DNA from: Branchiostoma floridae | Taxonomy: Eukaryota; Chordata; Leptocardii; Amphioxiformes; Branchiostomatidae | DNA: 64,000 nt | NCBI RefSeq assembly: GCF_000003815.2 | Contig: NC_049980.1 | Coordinates: forward strand, 20,347,916-20,411,915 | Direction: 5' to 3' | Shown here: one piece after another, positions 23,702-35,278 of the stretch | Layout: every line of letters begins with the position of its first letter | How positions within the stretch are numbered: position 1 is the stretch's first letter | Position numbers and translations under genes: made by a program | Notes under the pieces: generated by a model | Database searches by the model: none | Told to the model about the DNA's origin: nothing | The model's input: only the letters and a program-made list of their open reading frames with translations

Positions 23702-26534
23702 GGGTGAATTTAACTAATTTAGTTGAAGTTCTTGAACATGTGTGTGATTGTGTGTTTTGGGAGGGGTGGGCGTTTTGACTTTGAGCTGGTGAAAGTTGCA
23801 TTCATTTTTCACCGGTAGCTCATCCTCCTGACAGTGTGTGTCAGCTTAAATGATATTCAAAGTTCCTTGGTTCTATAACAAAACGACTGAAAATGTGCCT
23901 CCAACTTAAAGAAGCGATACGGCGTCGAGTCAGACAAGGGTGTTTTCTTGTGTATTAAGAATACAAAAGAAAAACGAAGAAGAAGGAGAAGAGATCTTCT
24001 CGGTGTGTTAATCCGCGCATGGGACAGCTCTGACAGGTGTTTCCGTCAGGTTTACCGTCTGCGTATCGTCTGCGCAAATCCACCTGTCTCCCTCTTAACA
24101 ATCATTTCTGTGGCTGTGCATAATCTGCTAGGAGATCTTGGGAGGAAAGATTGGGATCGACTTTACTCCTGCTTTGACGTGACAGGCCGCTGGACCGATC
24201 TAGAGCGTTCTCTTGTAGCGTCATTCTAGCATCAAAAGCAGGCGGGCTCCTGCGTTTTGATAATGTTGGAAACAGGCACAGGTAAAAAGCAGAGGGAAAC
24301 AGGGAAGCTGCTGATAGACCACGAAAAAACAGTACAGATCTCTGCATGGAATGGCAATGAATTAAATCATACGTAGCTACAAAAGAGCCCGCTTCGTGCG
24401 ATGGAACGGTAAGCAATCATTCCTCCCAAGACTTTGCTTGGAGATAATCTGTGCACAAACAAACTCTTATGCCAACAAGGATTAGTTGCGTCTCAGTGAG
24501 ACCAGTCTGAGAGTGACTGCAAATGGTAGATTCAAAAGAAGTATCGCGCCGCGTAGAAAGATCTGGAAAGTGCGAAACATTGTATGTATCTGTAACAAAG
24601 GATGACAGGCCAGTATGTGTAAATGTAGACGTCTTTAGTTGCACACAGTCCCCGCTCCAGTCCCTTCAAGGGCTAATGAAATAAAATGAAATAGGTACTA
24701 GTTTTTAGGAAAAGCATGTCTAGCTAAGTTCTCGATGTTCTCGGTGTTCCCACAGTTCGGCATGACAGATGCATTAATCACTGCTACCACTGGCATTCAA
24801 ACAGTCCTCTGATTGGCGGTCACACATATCTCTTGTAATGCAAAAGCCTCGCCACTCAGACCATTGTTATGATTTCAATCATTGTAGTCTGAATACTGAC
24901 GATTGTTAAATTGAAGCATTATATCCTGAGTGACTGACTATTGTTCTTCCCGTGAGACCTGATTAGTGTCAAGGACCTCCTTGTGTGGGGCAATTTGCTG
25001 CAGAAAACAAAAACTAGACTCTAGAGAGGTAGTGATCAGGAGCAAGGACAATAGGCCAACATTGTTGGCCTTTTGAACTTAGAATCCGTAACTACATTCC
25101 TACGGACAGTTGTGACACTTTTTTGTCCGCAGGGTAGACGGCAACATGAAAGTATTCTATCCTTTTGTTTATATACCTGGTGTCACCTGGTTGCCTCATT
25201 AACTGCCTGGCTTTTTGGTTCAGTCTATCAGCCTATGTATCATCAAGATATAACGTCATTGGTGTCATTGTGAACTTTTTGTCACAAAGCTACGCGCTGT
25301 TATCGTTTCCTGCCGATGTAGCTTCATCAACTCAACTCTGCTGAATACTTCCGGTTTCTTTTTTGTTGCCTGTCGTATTTGTTGCAAAGGGAAAGGGAAA
25401 AGTAACTAGTAAGGGAAGAGACACTCAGCGCGAGCAGCTAGCCGGTCATTCATGATTGAGTGAGGCATCGACTCCTGCCGAGGAAGATGTCTCAGAGGAC
25501 TCCGACACGTTTGATTGACAGCGCGCGTTGACGATACCAGTACACTTGGGTTGAGCTGTCCTGACTGAAATATGACTTTTGTTCTTGTAGCGATCCGCCC
25601 CACAGCTCTTGAAAGGTCAATCAGGTCGAGTTTGGGGTTACCTTGGCAACGCAAGCTGTTGGAGCAGACGACTTTTTTTTGAATGGGTGGCATTGTTGTT
25701 GGCTCGTACGAGTTGCGAGGGCGCAGCCTGAGTCAACATGTCAGCCGTCCCACTCCGGACAAGGCGAGCGAGTAGTTGTTCGAGAAAAGAGGTTAGAGAA
25801 GAGTGGGTAATTATGCGACAGCTGTGCTGGTTTCAGTCACAATTTCAACGTCCAGGCAAGATGTGGCGGCAACTGCGCGGGTCGGGATTCGTCTGCACCC
25901 GCGGGTGTCCATGCGTAAAAGTATGCATCATTTTACACCTGCCCGCCTTCTGTAAAAGGATGCCCCGGGCAGGGTATAATTTGACAAGATCCGGAATCAG
26001 ACATGTGTAATAAATGCTGACTTCACGCGCTAGCTGACAAGGGAGACAATGAGATCGTTTGAGACGTAGTTTGGTTGAAAATTCCAGAAAACGCCATCCT
26101 AACTTCCAGAAACTCTAATTCATTTTAACAAATTACCACCAGATCAATTTGGTCAAGGAATGCCCTTGGTCTGGCCAAGTTGATTTTTTTAGCAATGGCC
26201 AAGTTGATTTTTTGAGCAAATGCCACTTCACTTTTATGGATTCGAACTCACATCAAGGACGTTACACGTCCTTGCTCACATGAATGACACCAGTTGACCA
26301 ATTTTCTCAAGAGATTCAGTCTAGGAGTAAGAGCAGACGCCGTTTACAAATTTCCAAGAATGCAATACAATCTAGTTAATACGTCTCCCCATTTGAGACT
26401 ACTTTCTTCGTGGCGATGTCTCAAAACGACTTTGCTCCCAGGATCACTTGAAAGTTGAACGAACCGTCCATGCTATGCGGGTGGCACGCGTTTGAAATTT
26501 TTTACCAGCTGATTGTAATGGGGGTGTTACCCCA

Positions 26535-26640
26535 GCACATGTGCGATTGGTCAGCAGGTGCAACAGCAGCCATGCCCCGCCCACAATTTTTTCGCGCCTG
26601 AATATCTAAGTAGGCGGAGTGGGTACTACGTATAACTTTC
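26535..26640 (+). promoter_or_regulatory. Candidate Myc promoter
   Basis: Within about 100 bases lie an E-box CACATGTG (26536), an inverted CCAAT box (ATTGG, 26546-26550), a GC box CCCCGCCCA (26575-26583), an E2F site TTTCGCGC (26590-26597) and a TATA-like TATAACT (26631). A start near 26660 would give a 5' leader of up to 650 bases before the first coding exon. This is inferred from motif clustering and position; no transcript evidence is available. Confidence 0.5.
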
Positions 26641-27250
26641 CGCCTGCACAAACAGAATATAGTCCGTTGACAAGTCTGACTTGTTCTTTTTAGTACGCGA
26701 ATGATTTTAGTAACTTGCTCAGTTGTGAATCAAAGTAGTCTATCTTGATGTAGTATGTTGTGTCAACTTTTAGAAATATTGTTTCAGGACTAAGTTATCA
26801 TCGCTACCGGCATCTGGTGACCTGGCGGAGTGATCCACATTTGTAAGTTGTATGTCATCCGCCCGTCGCTCATTTCACGGGGTTTCCGCAGCAATCTTTA
26901 CTCAGTCAACGCTCTGAATTATCGAGTGCGGGAGTGCGTATATTCCTCCCCGTCTTTCTTCCTTAGAATTTTTCTTGGATTTCCCCTGCTGGAGTGAGAG
27001 TACTTTGACAGAGTATATTCTACTGTGCCAGGGAACCTTGTGACGTCTTGCCGCTGTAAGTATTTCGTAGTTTACGAGCGGGGGCCCCGCGCAGGATTTT
27101 AAATGTCTGGGTGATGTTGCAACACCGACCCGTAAAACGTAGTAGTGCCACAATCTCGTTGAAATGTTGCATAACATGTTACGAAAATTAAGAAGTGTCA
27201 GTCGTGTAACAATATTTGTTGCTTTTCTGTCAGGTTTTTCTGAGTGCTGA

Positions 27251-27306
27251 ATGGGAGAGTTACTGCTCAAGGATTTCCTGCTCAAAGACGGACTTTATCT
27301 GAAAAG
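27251..27306 (+). CDS. MYC: Myc 5' exon with in-frame ATG (N-terminal extension)
   Basis: ATG at 27251 directly follows an in-frame TGA. Eighteen codons and two bases run to the consensus donor GTAAGC (27307). Joined to exon 2 they add [18 protein letters not shown] plus two Ser before the canonical Met. The exon may begin at 27234 after the strong acceptor TTGCTTTTCTGTCAG, with GTAAGT at 26843 as a possible partner donor; otherwise it is one long first exon. The -3 base is T at both ATGs, so context does not decide which start is used. Confidence 0.6.
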
Positions 27307-30300
27307 GTAAGCGGACTGGGACTCGGTCAGGGTGTGGGGGCAGTTCAGCCGGCGAATGAGTCATGTTCTTACCGTTGCTGTACCGGCATTTTACCGATAC
27401 TTCGACACTGTCACTTCTTACAAAAGCTAGTTGTGGTAACACTGTGCTTACGGTTCTTAATTCAGTGCTTTATCAACTGCCACATCCAGGTATGACGATT
27501 AAAGGCGTTAAATGTAGTCTCTTTTACTATTCCAGCTCCATGCCGGGAATTAATGCACATCACGCGGTTACCGTACCGAGCTCCAAGCACTACGACTTCG
27601 AGTCCTTACAGCCGTACTTCTACGAGGAGACAGATGATCCTGCCCGGGAGGATGACTTCTACTCCACACCGAGCCCGTCCGTACCGCCCTCCGAGGACAT
27701 CTGGAAGAAGTTCGAGTTGTTGCCGACACCGCCTCGGTCGCCCTCGCACCCTGCCCCGAAGTCTTTCATTCCCACGGTCGCCGAGAAGCTGGAGATGGTC
27801 TCGGAGCTGCTCGACGAAGACGCGGTGAACCAGAGCTTCATTTTCCCACTGGACACGCAATCTTTGAAGTCGAAGCTCATCCAAGATTGCATGTGGAGTG
27901 GGTACACCAACGAGGAGAAGGTGGAGAAGGCAGCCCAGGCACAAGAGGCGACCCCGCCGCCCATGGATTACACCAGCACCGACTGCGTGGATCCCATGGC
28001 CGTGTTCCCCTACCCGCTCAGCGAGACAACACCGAAAGAGAACCCCCAACGTCTCGGTACACAGACCCCGTCCGACTCAGGTAGGCATAGAGTTTGTGTA
28101 TTGGTCCCAGTCTATGTTACATTATAAAATTGGCGTGCATGATAGTTCACATAGTAAACTGTGAAGGTATGATACCATAGTGAAAATGTCTCATGTTTTT
28201 TGTACACTTCGCTTTCATCATGGTAACTGTAGCCACAGTCATATACCTACTAGTACCATTTTATAACCACACCGGCCAGGTGAATAATTTTGTTACTGCA
28301 ATTCATAGCGTAAAGCTCAGATCCATGCGTACCCTACGCATGGTTCCTCTTCCGGGTGGCTTCTTCATACAAAGGGAGATTTCTTGGTTTTGTGCCAGAA
28401 TTGTGTAGCGCCGGCTATGTCGTACTTGTTTCACTCGAAAATCAGATTCCTACACCTGTTACAAATCTGTTATCCTTAAAACCAACATGCGTTAATTGTT
28501 TGATTAATCTAAGCATAATTTTATTATCACGGGCTTTCCATATTTTATCGTATCCCCGAAAGTCCCTGCCAGACAGAGGGTAAACCCTGGGCGCCCAGCC
28601 GAGACAATTACCCCCGCTGGCCCCTTCTCGCATTCCCTTTGTCCCCTTCGCCAAATCCCAAAAGACTTGGATTGTGACAGGGGCTAGGCTTTTTCATCGT
28701 CAGAATTCAGTCGGGTTGGCATAATTAGGTCTAGCTTTAATGTCTCAAAATTGATAATATTCCAGAAAGAAATTTACATACATTTCCTAATGCCGGTAGA
28801 GGGGCGCAGTAGGGGGATTGCAGATATGCAGAGGGAAGTGGTGCGAAGTGCCGACGCAGAACAAAGACTAGCGCAGTAACTTCAAGGAGAATCGAAAGTG
28901 TAATTTTAGAGCTTCTTTTAATTGCCTTTTTCCTGTTCCTCGACACTACGCAGTTGCAGTTCTTGCTGCTAGTTAGTTCCTAATTTCCGTGTTTCTTTTA
29001 CCAAGCCGCCCTCACAAACCCAGAGCTAGTCTTCCTGCTTTCAATTTCCCAGCTGTAGGTCCCAAATTTTGGTGATTCAAAGGAAATGTCACTTTCAAAA
29101 GCGTCGGTAGGGGGCAAATGGTGGCACAGGTTCAAATAATAAACGGGGAATGACGGTTATTCAAAGCTATTAAAACTGTAAAATAATTGTAAGTTGTCAC
29201 ATGTCGCTTTGAAGGCCCATATCATGTAGATATCATGATTTGTGAAACATGTATATACCCGAGATGAGTATGACCAATTCATTGCTGGGCTGATAGAACT
29301 ATCACTTTTCCCCGCTATTCATCCCAGTTCACAACTGTTTGCGTTTAGCGCTTGTTGCTAACAAACTGCCGTCGCATTCTTTTGTGTGCCTACCTCGCAT
29401 ATATTGTGAATGGTCTATTTGGTGTCGCCTGGGTGAGAACTCATCCCCCACGCTGATCTTGTAGGGCAGGAATTTTTATGTGATTTTTATTTCTCCGCCC
29501 TTGTGAAGCGCCGGTCAAGCTTGTAGGAAGCCAGTTAGTGGCCACCCTCATTACATTTTGGATAATTCAATAGAATCTGTTGGAAAAGATTAGGGACATG
29601 AATTTTGAAGCAGATATTTGTTGGAGGGGGGGGGGGGTATATAACTGTTGCATAGTCCATCCAAGTTTGGTCAGGAAACTTAGAAGATTTAAGAAATAAA
29701 AGGAACTTCTGCTCCAGATCAACTTGGAGATAGAAAGTGTGTGTGGGAAAACACATGATTAATGAGCTGTGACCCACTTCCATGTGAGAGTGCCAAATGG
29801 GATCATATGTGACCCATACCATCCAGTGTAATAGGATATGTACAGACATGTTTCATTGGGTGTTACATCTATTAAAGCCATTTTCATGTATTTTGTTTTA
29901 CAGAAGAGGAAATTGATGTTGTGACGGTGGAAAAGATGCATCCAAAGAGGAGGATAAGCAGTGCTGTAGTCCATCACAACTACTGTGCCACCCTGCCGGT
30001 CAAGCGCTCCAGATCATCCACACCTAGCAGCAGTCCACAGCACAGCCCATCTCTTGTTAAGCGACTTAAGTCGGTCAACGTTAGCGAGTTGAAGGCCGCT
30101 ATCCAGCCGTACGTCAGAAAAAGCTCCTCAAATCCTGGAAGTCGAGCCAACAGTCGCCCATGTAGTCGCCCCAGCAGTGCTCCCACTAGTGATTCTGAGG
30201 ACAGTGAGTCAAAGCGTTCAACACACAACATCTTGGAGAGAAAGCGACGCAATGACCTGAAGGCAAGTTTCATCACACTGAGGGATAGCGTACCAGAATT

Positions 30301-30472
30301 GAAGGACAATGAGCGCGCACCAAAGGTCAATATCTTGAGAAAGGCTACGGACTATATCCAGTCACTAGATAAGGAGATGAAGAAACTAAATCGGGAAAAA
30401 GATGCCGAACAGAAGAGGCAGCAACACCTGTTACAACGACTTCAGACTCTGCAGAAACTCTGCAGACAATGA
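27251..30472 (+). CDS. MYC: Myc transcription factor (complete coding sequence, three exons)
   Basis: Exons 27251-27306, 27536-28080 and 29904-30472. From the ATG at 27540, which matches the canonical vertebrate start, the product is 369 residues; from the in-frame ATG in the 5' exon it is 389. Domains by 369-residue numbering: MYC box 0 at 18-28 ([11 protein letters not shown]); box I at 58-69 with the Thr63/Ser67 phosphodegron ([10 protein letters not shown]); box II at 113-131 ([15 protein letters not shown]); box IIIa at 147-161 ([15 protein letters not shown]); box IIIb at 181-191 ([11 protein letters not shown]); a basic nuclear-localisation region near 213-236; bHLH at 284-336 with the His288, Glu292, Arg296 E-box contacts; and a leucine zipper to 366. 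Family knowledge: it dimerises with MAX, binds CACGTG and drives growth and ribosome biogenesis. Human MYC is 439 residues and MYCL 364. It is the only Myc gene in the window. Confidence 0.97.
27536..28080 (+). CDS. MYC: Myc exon 2 (transactivation region)
   Basis: The acceptor follows TCTCTTTTACTATTCCAG. The canonical ATG is at 27540, four bases into the exon, as in vertebrate MYC. It encodes boxes 0, I, II and IIIa. The donor is GTAGGC at 28081; the exon ends in phase 1. It is clearly richer in G+C than the flanking DNA. Confidence 0.95.
28081..29903 (+). other. Myc intron 2
   Basis: GT-AG intron of 1823 bases ending TTTTGTTTTACAG. It contains a run of about a dozen G (29625-29637). No gene, repeat element or conserved motif stands out. 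Confidence 0.9.
29904..30472 (+). CDS. MYC: Myc exon 3 (MBIIIb, NLS, bHLH-zipper)
   Basis: Phase 1 entry restores Glu at the junction (DSEEEIDVV). The exon carries the WDR5-binding type box [11 protein letters not shown], a Ser-rich linker, VKRLK, the basic region [11 protein letters not shown], helix-loop-helix and zipper, and ends in TGA at 30470-30472. The exon boundary before EEIDVV is the same as in vertebrate MYC genes. Confidence 0.97.
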
Positions 30473-30969
30473 CACTGAAACTCGAAAAAGACATTTGAAA
30501 GATTTATGTTAGTGGCTTTACACCTGTGTAAAGGTGTATGGTTGGAACTGAATGACAGAACTTTTGCTTCAGATTATTCCGGTTACTTTTGTTGTCAGAA
30601 GAGAAAAGGGATGAAAACAGTTGTGGTTTGCAGGAATGAGAAACTGCATATTGGTCACAAAGTGAAACTGGTGAACCAGTGAAAAAATCGTTTGTAAATA
30701 ATATTTTGGTTGTCCTTGTGTTAGCTGTACAGCTAGTGGCCAGGAGGGCCACACTAAGTTCCCTTGTACATTTTGTAACTTGACATTAAGGTTTATATAG
30801 TTTACTTAAGTGCTTGAAGACTAAAATATTCTATATTTTCAGTTCTATTCTTGAGAGTTGAAGAAAAGCAGCCATTTTGATATGTTGTAACACCAATCAT
30901 GCTACGATTGACAAGTAAAGCTTGCACATGATTTTGTATTCTTGGTACTTCAGAGATGAATTTTTGTAC

Positions 30970-30975
30970 AATAAA
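30970..30975 (+). terminator. Poly(A) signal of Myc (AATAAA)
   Basis: Canonical hexamer about 500 bases after the stop, followed by a GT-rich stretch (TGTGAGCTTGTGGT from 31000). This is the expected end of a roughly 520-base 3' UTR. Confidence 0.75.
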
Positions 30976-31909
30976 CAACAAAAACGTTTACTATCCCTTG
31001 TGAGCTTGTGGTCTTTACAATACGAGCCAACGGATGGACTCATTTAGATAGGCTGTTCTGAATCAGAAGTTTCTTGAGCGGAATGCAGGAAGTGGTTTTG
31101 TTGTTCCCTGTGGGCTTTGTGCAGATGTAAGGTCATTCATTCTGAAGTCTTTGGTTACACTTCATTTGCATAAAGCCCGCGAAACTGGTGAATAGTTGCC
31201 CCGCCCACATTGTCTAATGGTATGTGGGTCAATGCAGGGAACGCCTCGGGCGACTGGTCAACAGAATTTATTGTGGTGTCAATCGGTAGATTTTTCTCGT
31301 TTATCTCAGTGACGTTATTCAGTTTTTTGATTGGCCATGCATAGAGACTAGTACTCGCAAACTAAAACATTAAGCTTCTTAGTTATATCCTGAATTTCTA
31401 TTTACGTAAGAATCAATGCAGTTGCAATAGCAATTGATTAGCAAAGGAACGTAGGACATGGTCTCGTGAGTCGTAGGGAGAATGTTTTATTGCAACCTCT
31501 TTGATTACAGACGTGTAGGATCCATAGCACCCCCTGCTGAAGGCCTCTTTTCCCTCTGTTCACACCCCAACCGCCGTGCCCATATATGGAAGAAAGCCCG
31601 CGAAAATCCAGCATGGGTGATTTCGCAATCAGTTTACCTCAGGGAACGCTTAGGACGGGCTCTGTTTGTGAATGAGCCGTCTGTATGAATAGGCTGGGTT
31701 ACACTAGAGTGTGCTGAGGGCCGAAGGTGTGTACCTGCCGAACAAAGGTCGAAATCCCAACGGGATTTTACTGGTTTTTACTGTCGACAAATAGGGTGCT
31801 GGTGATAGTGGGAAGATATATCGATCAATGTCCGGGGTTGGGACAGTTGGATAAACATGCGTACCGACACGTGTTCCCGTTTCACGTTGGCCGTAACGTT
31901 ATATAGTGT

Positions 31910-32105
31910 TACTCTCCAAGCAGAGGTTAGGCCCCTGCTGTTTTTTTTAAAACTTTTTTTAGTCGTTTTTATCGGGCTTTCTGTTTTCTATTTTATCTTG
32001 CTGTGTCAAAACCTAACTGGCTGGCGTACAAGAAAAATTACAAAATAGAAAGCCCGATAAAACGACTAAAAAAACAGCCGGAGCCTAACCTCTGCTTGGA
32101 GAGTA
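31910..32105. mobile_element. Foldback MITE, Mutator-like family, copy 3
   Basis: Same termini and arms as the others. Flanking 9-mers are ATATAGTGT and ATTAAGTGT (7 of 9), suggesting an older insertion. It lies about 0.9 kb beyond the Myc poly(A) signal. Confidence 0.88.
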
Positions 32106-32495
32106 ATTAAGTGTAGCAGCGCACAGTGGTGGCAACGTTTGTGTTTCATTTCTGTACATTTTCTATACATTTTAAACTCAATATCGCACTTGTTTTCCAA
32201 CAGTGCTTCCTTGGCCCAAAGTGTGCTAGTAATATTGTAGAGCTTCCTTCGAATCCTTGACCGTGGGAAGAAATCCCGGCCACAACTATTTTCTCCGTCA
32301 GTAACAATATGGGTTGTATGATTCTAAATGCTAATGTTAAAGAAACTCATATGGGTAATTTGGGTACATTGTCAAACTCATGTGGGCTCCCACTATCGCT
32401 GGCAATTCCCTGTGCTGCATTGTTAAATTGTCGAATGTGTCCGTATTTCTGCAATACACGGGTTACGTGTGGAAATGCACAAAGGAGCGTATTGA

Positions 32496-32569
32496 TACTC
32501 TCCAAGCAGAGGTTGAATCGTGCAGATATAATAAGTAGCAGTCGGAAAAATTACACTCTTCGCCCGTAC
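32496..32569. mobile_element. Possible internally deleted relative of the foldback MITE
   Basis: Starts TACTCTCCAAGCAGAGGTTG. The word CGTATTGA lies just before it and again at about 32570. The right terminus is not recognisable, so this is tentative. Confidence 0.35.
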
Positions 32570-33648
32570 GTATTGATAGTGGCAGGGCTTCCACAGAAAA
32601 AAATATTAGCACAGTACTGATTGTACTAACAACCAATTGAGAGCTCGTTGCTTTCTCTTCCTTCAGTGCTGAGAATATATAGACCACCCGTCAAGTTCAT
32701 AGGCGCACACAAGGGAATTTTGAACGGGATCGGTTTGATCAATTTACGGCGCTCAAAAGGCCAGCTATAAAGACGGGCTGACAGAAATATCTAGTCATAA
32801 ATAATGTCGTCATCAGAAACTTCGGACAACCATCAACCGTTCCATTCTTTATGACTGGCCAACTCTTCCGGGAAATAAGTACTAGTATATGGACAATTTC
32901 TCAAGTCAAGTAGAGTGCAAAATCTGGAAACCCCAGCCAGGTAGGGACTGTAGAAATCAGTACAGTTTGGGCTGCTCTTCTCGTGTTTTTCTGCCACCAA
33001 AAGGATACTTTTGAAGGGTCGAAGTACGAGGGTACCCTCGTACCTTGTGAAATGTACCTCTGTTCAAACATCGCTAGTTGTCAACGTTTGGCAGCGGACG
33101 GACACAGTGGACATATGTACTCTTCCATTGATTCATTCAACCTTCTTGATTCATTTGATCAACGACAGTGCTAGACCTGGTGTTACGCAAGGGTGTCACC
33201 ACTTTTGTAATCTTTACACCAGAACACAGTACCCTGGATATCGTATGATGCAACATGTGAGGTAGGCGTGGCTCGAATCTTAAGGTGTCATCATACAACC
33301 TCCTTGCATCATACAAAGGGGGTGTGGCTAAGTATGTTTGTCTTTCTGGTAACACTTTGTACGAAGTCGATTGCTCGAACAAAGCATTTCGGTTTTCAGT
33401 AAACAAAGGATGAGAAAATTGGGTCACTTACAGAACACCTCCATGACTAGACTAGCCCTGTCACTCTCATAACCACTAAATGAAAAGAGCCAAAGGACTA
33501 TTCTTCTTCTAGAAATATCTATTACGTCAAGGGTTTAGGGTCAAACCTTATAAAACCCACAGTATGAAAACATTTGTTGCAGATTATCTGAAGTGGAATA
33601 CAAACGACCCTGTTTCACGGTTTGTAACAATTTACAGTCTTTTCTCAG

Positions 33649-33822
33649 AAGTATAATGTGTTACCAGACTGTCCCTTGAGGGACGGGGAAGTGCGGACAG
33701 CCAGCAGGGGCCCGGACGTACGGGATGACACGGCCGACAATGGAGAGATGGGATCGCCACGGGAGGGCGAGTACCGTGGGATCGCCCTGGTCGCCAGCAC
33801 ATCAATTGAACATCCCAAGGAG
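33649..33822 (+). CDS. Orphan exon-like segment, unknown protein
   Basis: A 174-base open stretch (58 codons, phase 0 at both ends) between a good acceptor (TACAGTCTTTTCTCAG) and a donor GTAGAT. Codons are G/C-rich at third positions and differ from the AT-rich surroundings. It includes KYNVLPDCPLRDGEVRTASR and EYRGIALVASTSIEHPKE. Read through, it stops at 33853. I do not recognise it and found no partner exons between Myc and TRIT1. It may be an exon of an unrecognised gene or a captured fragment. Confidence 0.3.
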
Positions 33823-34224
33823 GTAGATATACTACTTAAGGGCCCAAGGAGATGAACATGGATGTCATTCTATTATCATATACTAATAGGGTAAAGTGAT
33901 AGTATGGCGAACATAATTCAGCCCTTTTGCAAAGTGTGTAACCATTATTATCATCATTATTCAAGCATTTCGCCCAATGAACAAGGAGGATAAAAAGGAC
34001 AAGTGGTCAGGACTTGTATGTTCCATATGTATCCATAGGTTGTTTCGGACGGACGTCCGGACGGGCGGCGCGGTCAGTAGTGTCAAATCAAATATCAAAC
34101 TCCCTTCTCAGCGTCCTCACATTCCTACGTAATCCCCCAGGGTTTACCCAGTTCAGTCCGGTTCGTGAAAATGTCCGGAAACTGGGCCATAGAGCTTGCG
34201 AATGATGACTTTGACATGTACCTT

Positions 34225-34353
34225 GCCTCCAAGCAGATATGATATCCGACGTTACTAGTGTTTTTGCTGCATTATTGCGGCCCGTCCCGGGTGATCAGAA
34301 GAAATACCTGAAGAAGAAGCAGCAGCTCCGACTTCAACCTCTGCTTGGCGAGA
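34225..34353. mobile_element. Short foldback element with CCAAGCAGA ends
   Basis: Begins CCTCCAAGCAGATATGATAT and ends CTCTGCTTGGCGAG, an inverted pair of the terminal word used by the other foldback elements. Only the outer 12-15 bases pair well. Confidence 0.45.
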
Positions 34354-34549
34354 TCGAGTTGTCAGTTGATGGTGGCAGGCCGGGGTTCATTTTTCATTTT
34401 TCTCAGTCACAGCGATAAAGTAGAATCAGTGCCGTATTCGGTGTCATTGTATTTAGATATTCCGTCTTTGTAGCCGGAAAATTCCTTAAAAAAAAGAAGA
34501 AGACTATTGAAGGTGAAGGAATTCTTGCCGTGTGGCCTTACACCACCCT

Positions 34550-34580
34550 ACTGGGGTCATACTGGGGTCATACTGGGGTC
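34550..34580. repeat. TACTGGGGTCA x3 tandem repeat
   Basis: Three near-exact 11-base units. Confidence 0.9.
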
Positions 34581-35278
34581 AGCGTCCTGTCAGACACTGC
34601 GGCTGTGAATCCGTCTCTCTGCGCTAACCCTATCTTCAACCTTTGGGTCAGAGGAGCGGCGGTGTAATTTTGCCGACTACTACTATATCTACGCGACTCA
34701 ACGTCCTCTGCTTGGAGAGTAGCAATCTCCACTAAATTGGACCTGCAGAAAGATTACTGGAGCAGAGGCAGATTGCTAGCCGGCTTGACATTGCTAACTC
34801 CAGTACAGATAAAGAACCACGAGTCGACACATCCATATCGCACGTCCACATGACCACCGCATGCTGTATTTGACCTATCAGACATACTATTTCAGCTGCT
34901 GGCTCCCTCAACGATCATGACCTTGCTTTTTCACGACGTAACACTTGCTAATTTTAAACCACATTGCCATGGCACAAGTCTGTCCGACCTCCAGGGCTGG
35001 AAGCCCAGCCACATTCCAGGAGTCCCTTGCGTTGTTCGCCGTCTGGTTTATGGTACCCTGGGTAGGTTAGGGTGAACTTTTCTCTCCCGGCCGGGGGAAT
35101 CCGGGGGGATCCCCAGCTGTAGGATGACGAAATCACTTCGGAGCTAGACTAGACTAGTTAGCTCACATTTGAAAGTTAGCAGAATCCAACGCTATCAGGC
35201 CGAGGGTGCTGTAGTATTGCAACTTGCAAGCATAGAGTTTCATACGATATGCTCGTATACGAACAGGATATATGATTT

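Larger units (their letters stand above)
5536..26530. other. Long intergenic region upstream of Myc
   Basis: About 21 kb without an exon I can support. Open frames are short, lack coherent splice sites and resemble no family I know. It contains two Mutator-like MITEs (6801, 8300), a second foldback type (19999), partial element ends, CA/TG microsatellites (6407-6457, 23505-23545), a GATAGATG/GAAT tract (16640-16685) and three 13-bp E2F-type motifs. Distal regulatory DNA for Myc may lie here, but the sequence alone cannot show it. Confidence 0.6.

Noticed and set aside
5536-26530. Search for a homologue of MFSD2A, which lies on the other side of human MYCL
   Set aside because: No exon with transporter-like character was found; the synteny claim is limited to Myc and TRIT1.
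27363-27539. Upstream extension of the Myc exon 2 frame from an ATG at 27363
   Set aside because: This stretch sits between a consensus donor (27307) and a strong acceptor ending at 27535, so it is most likely intron 1.
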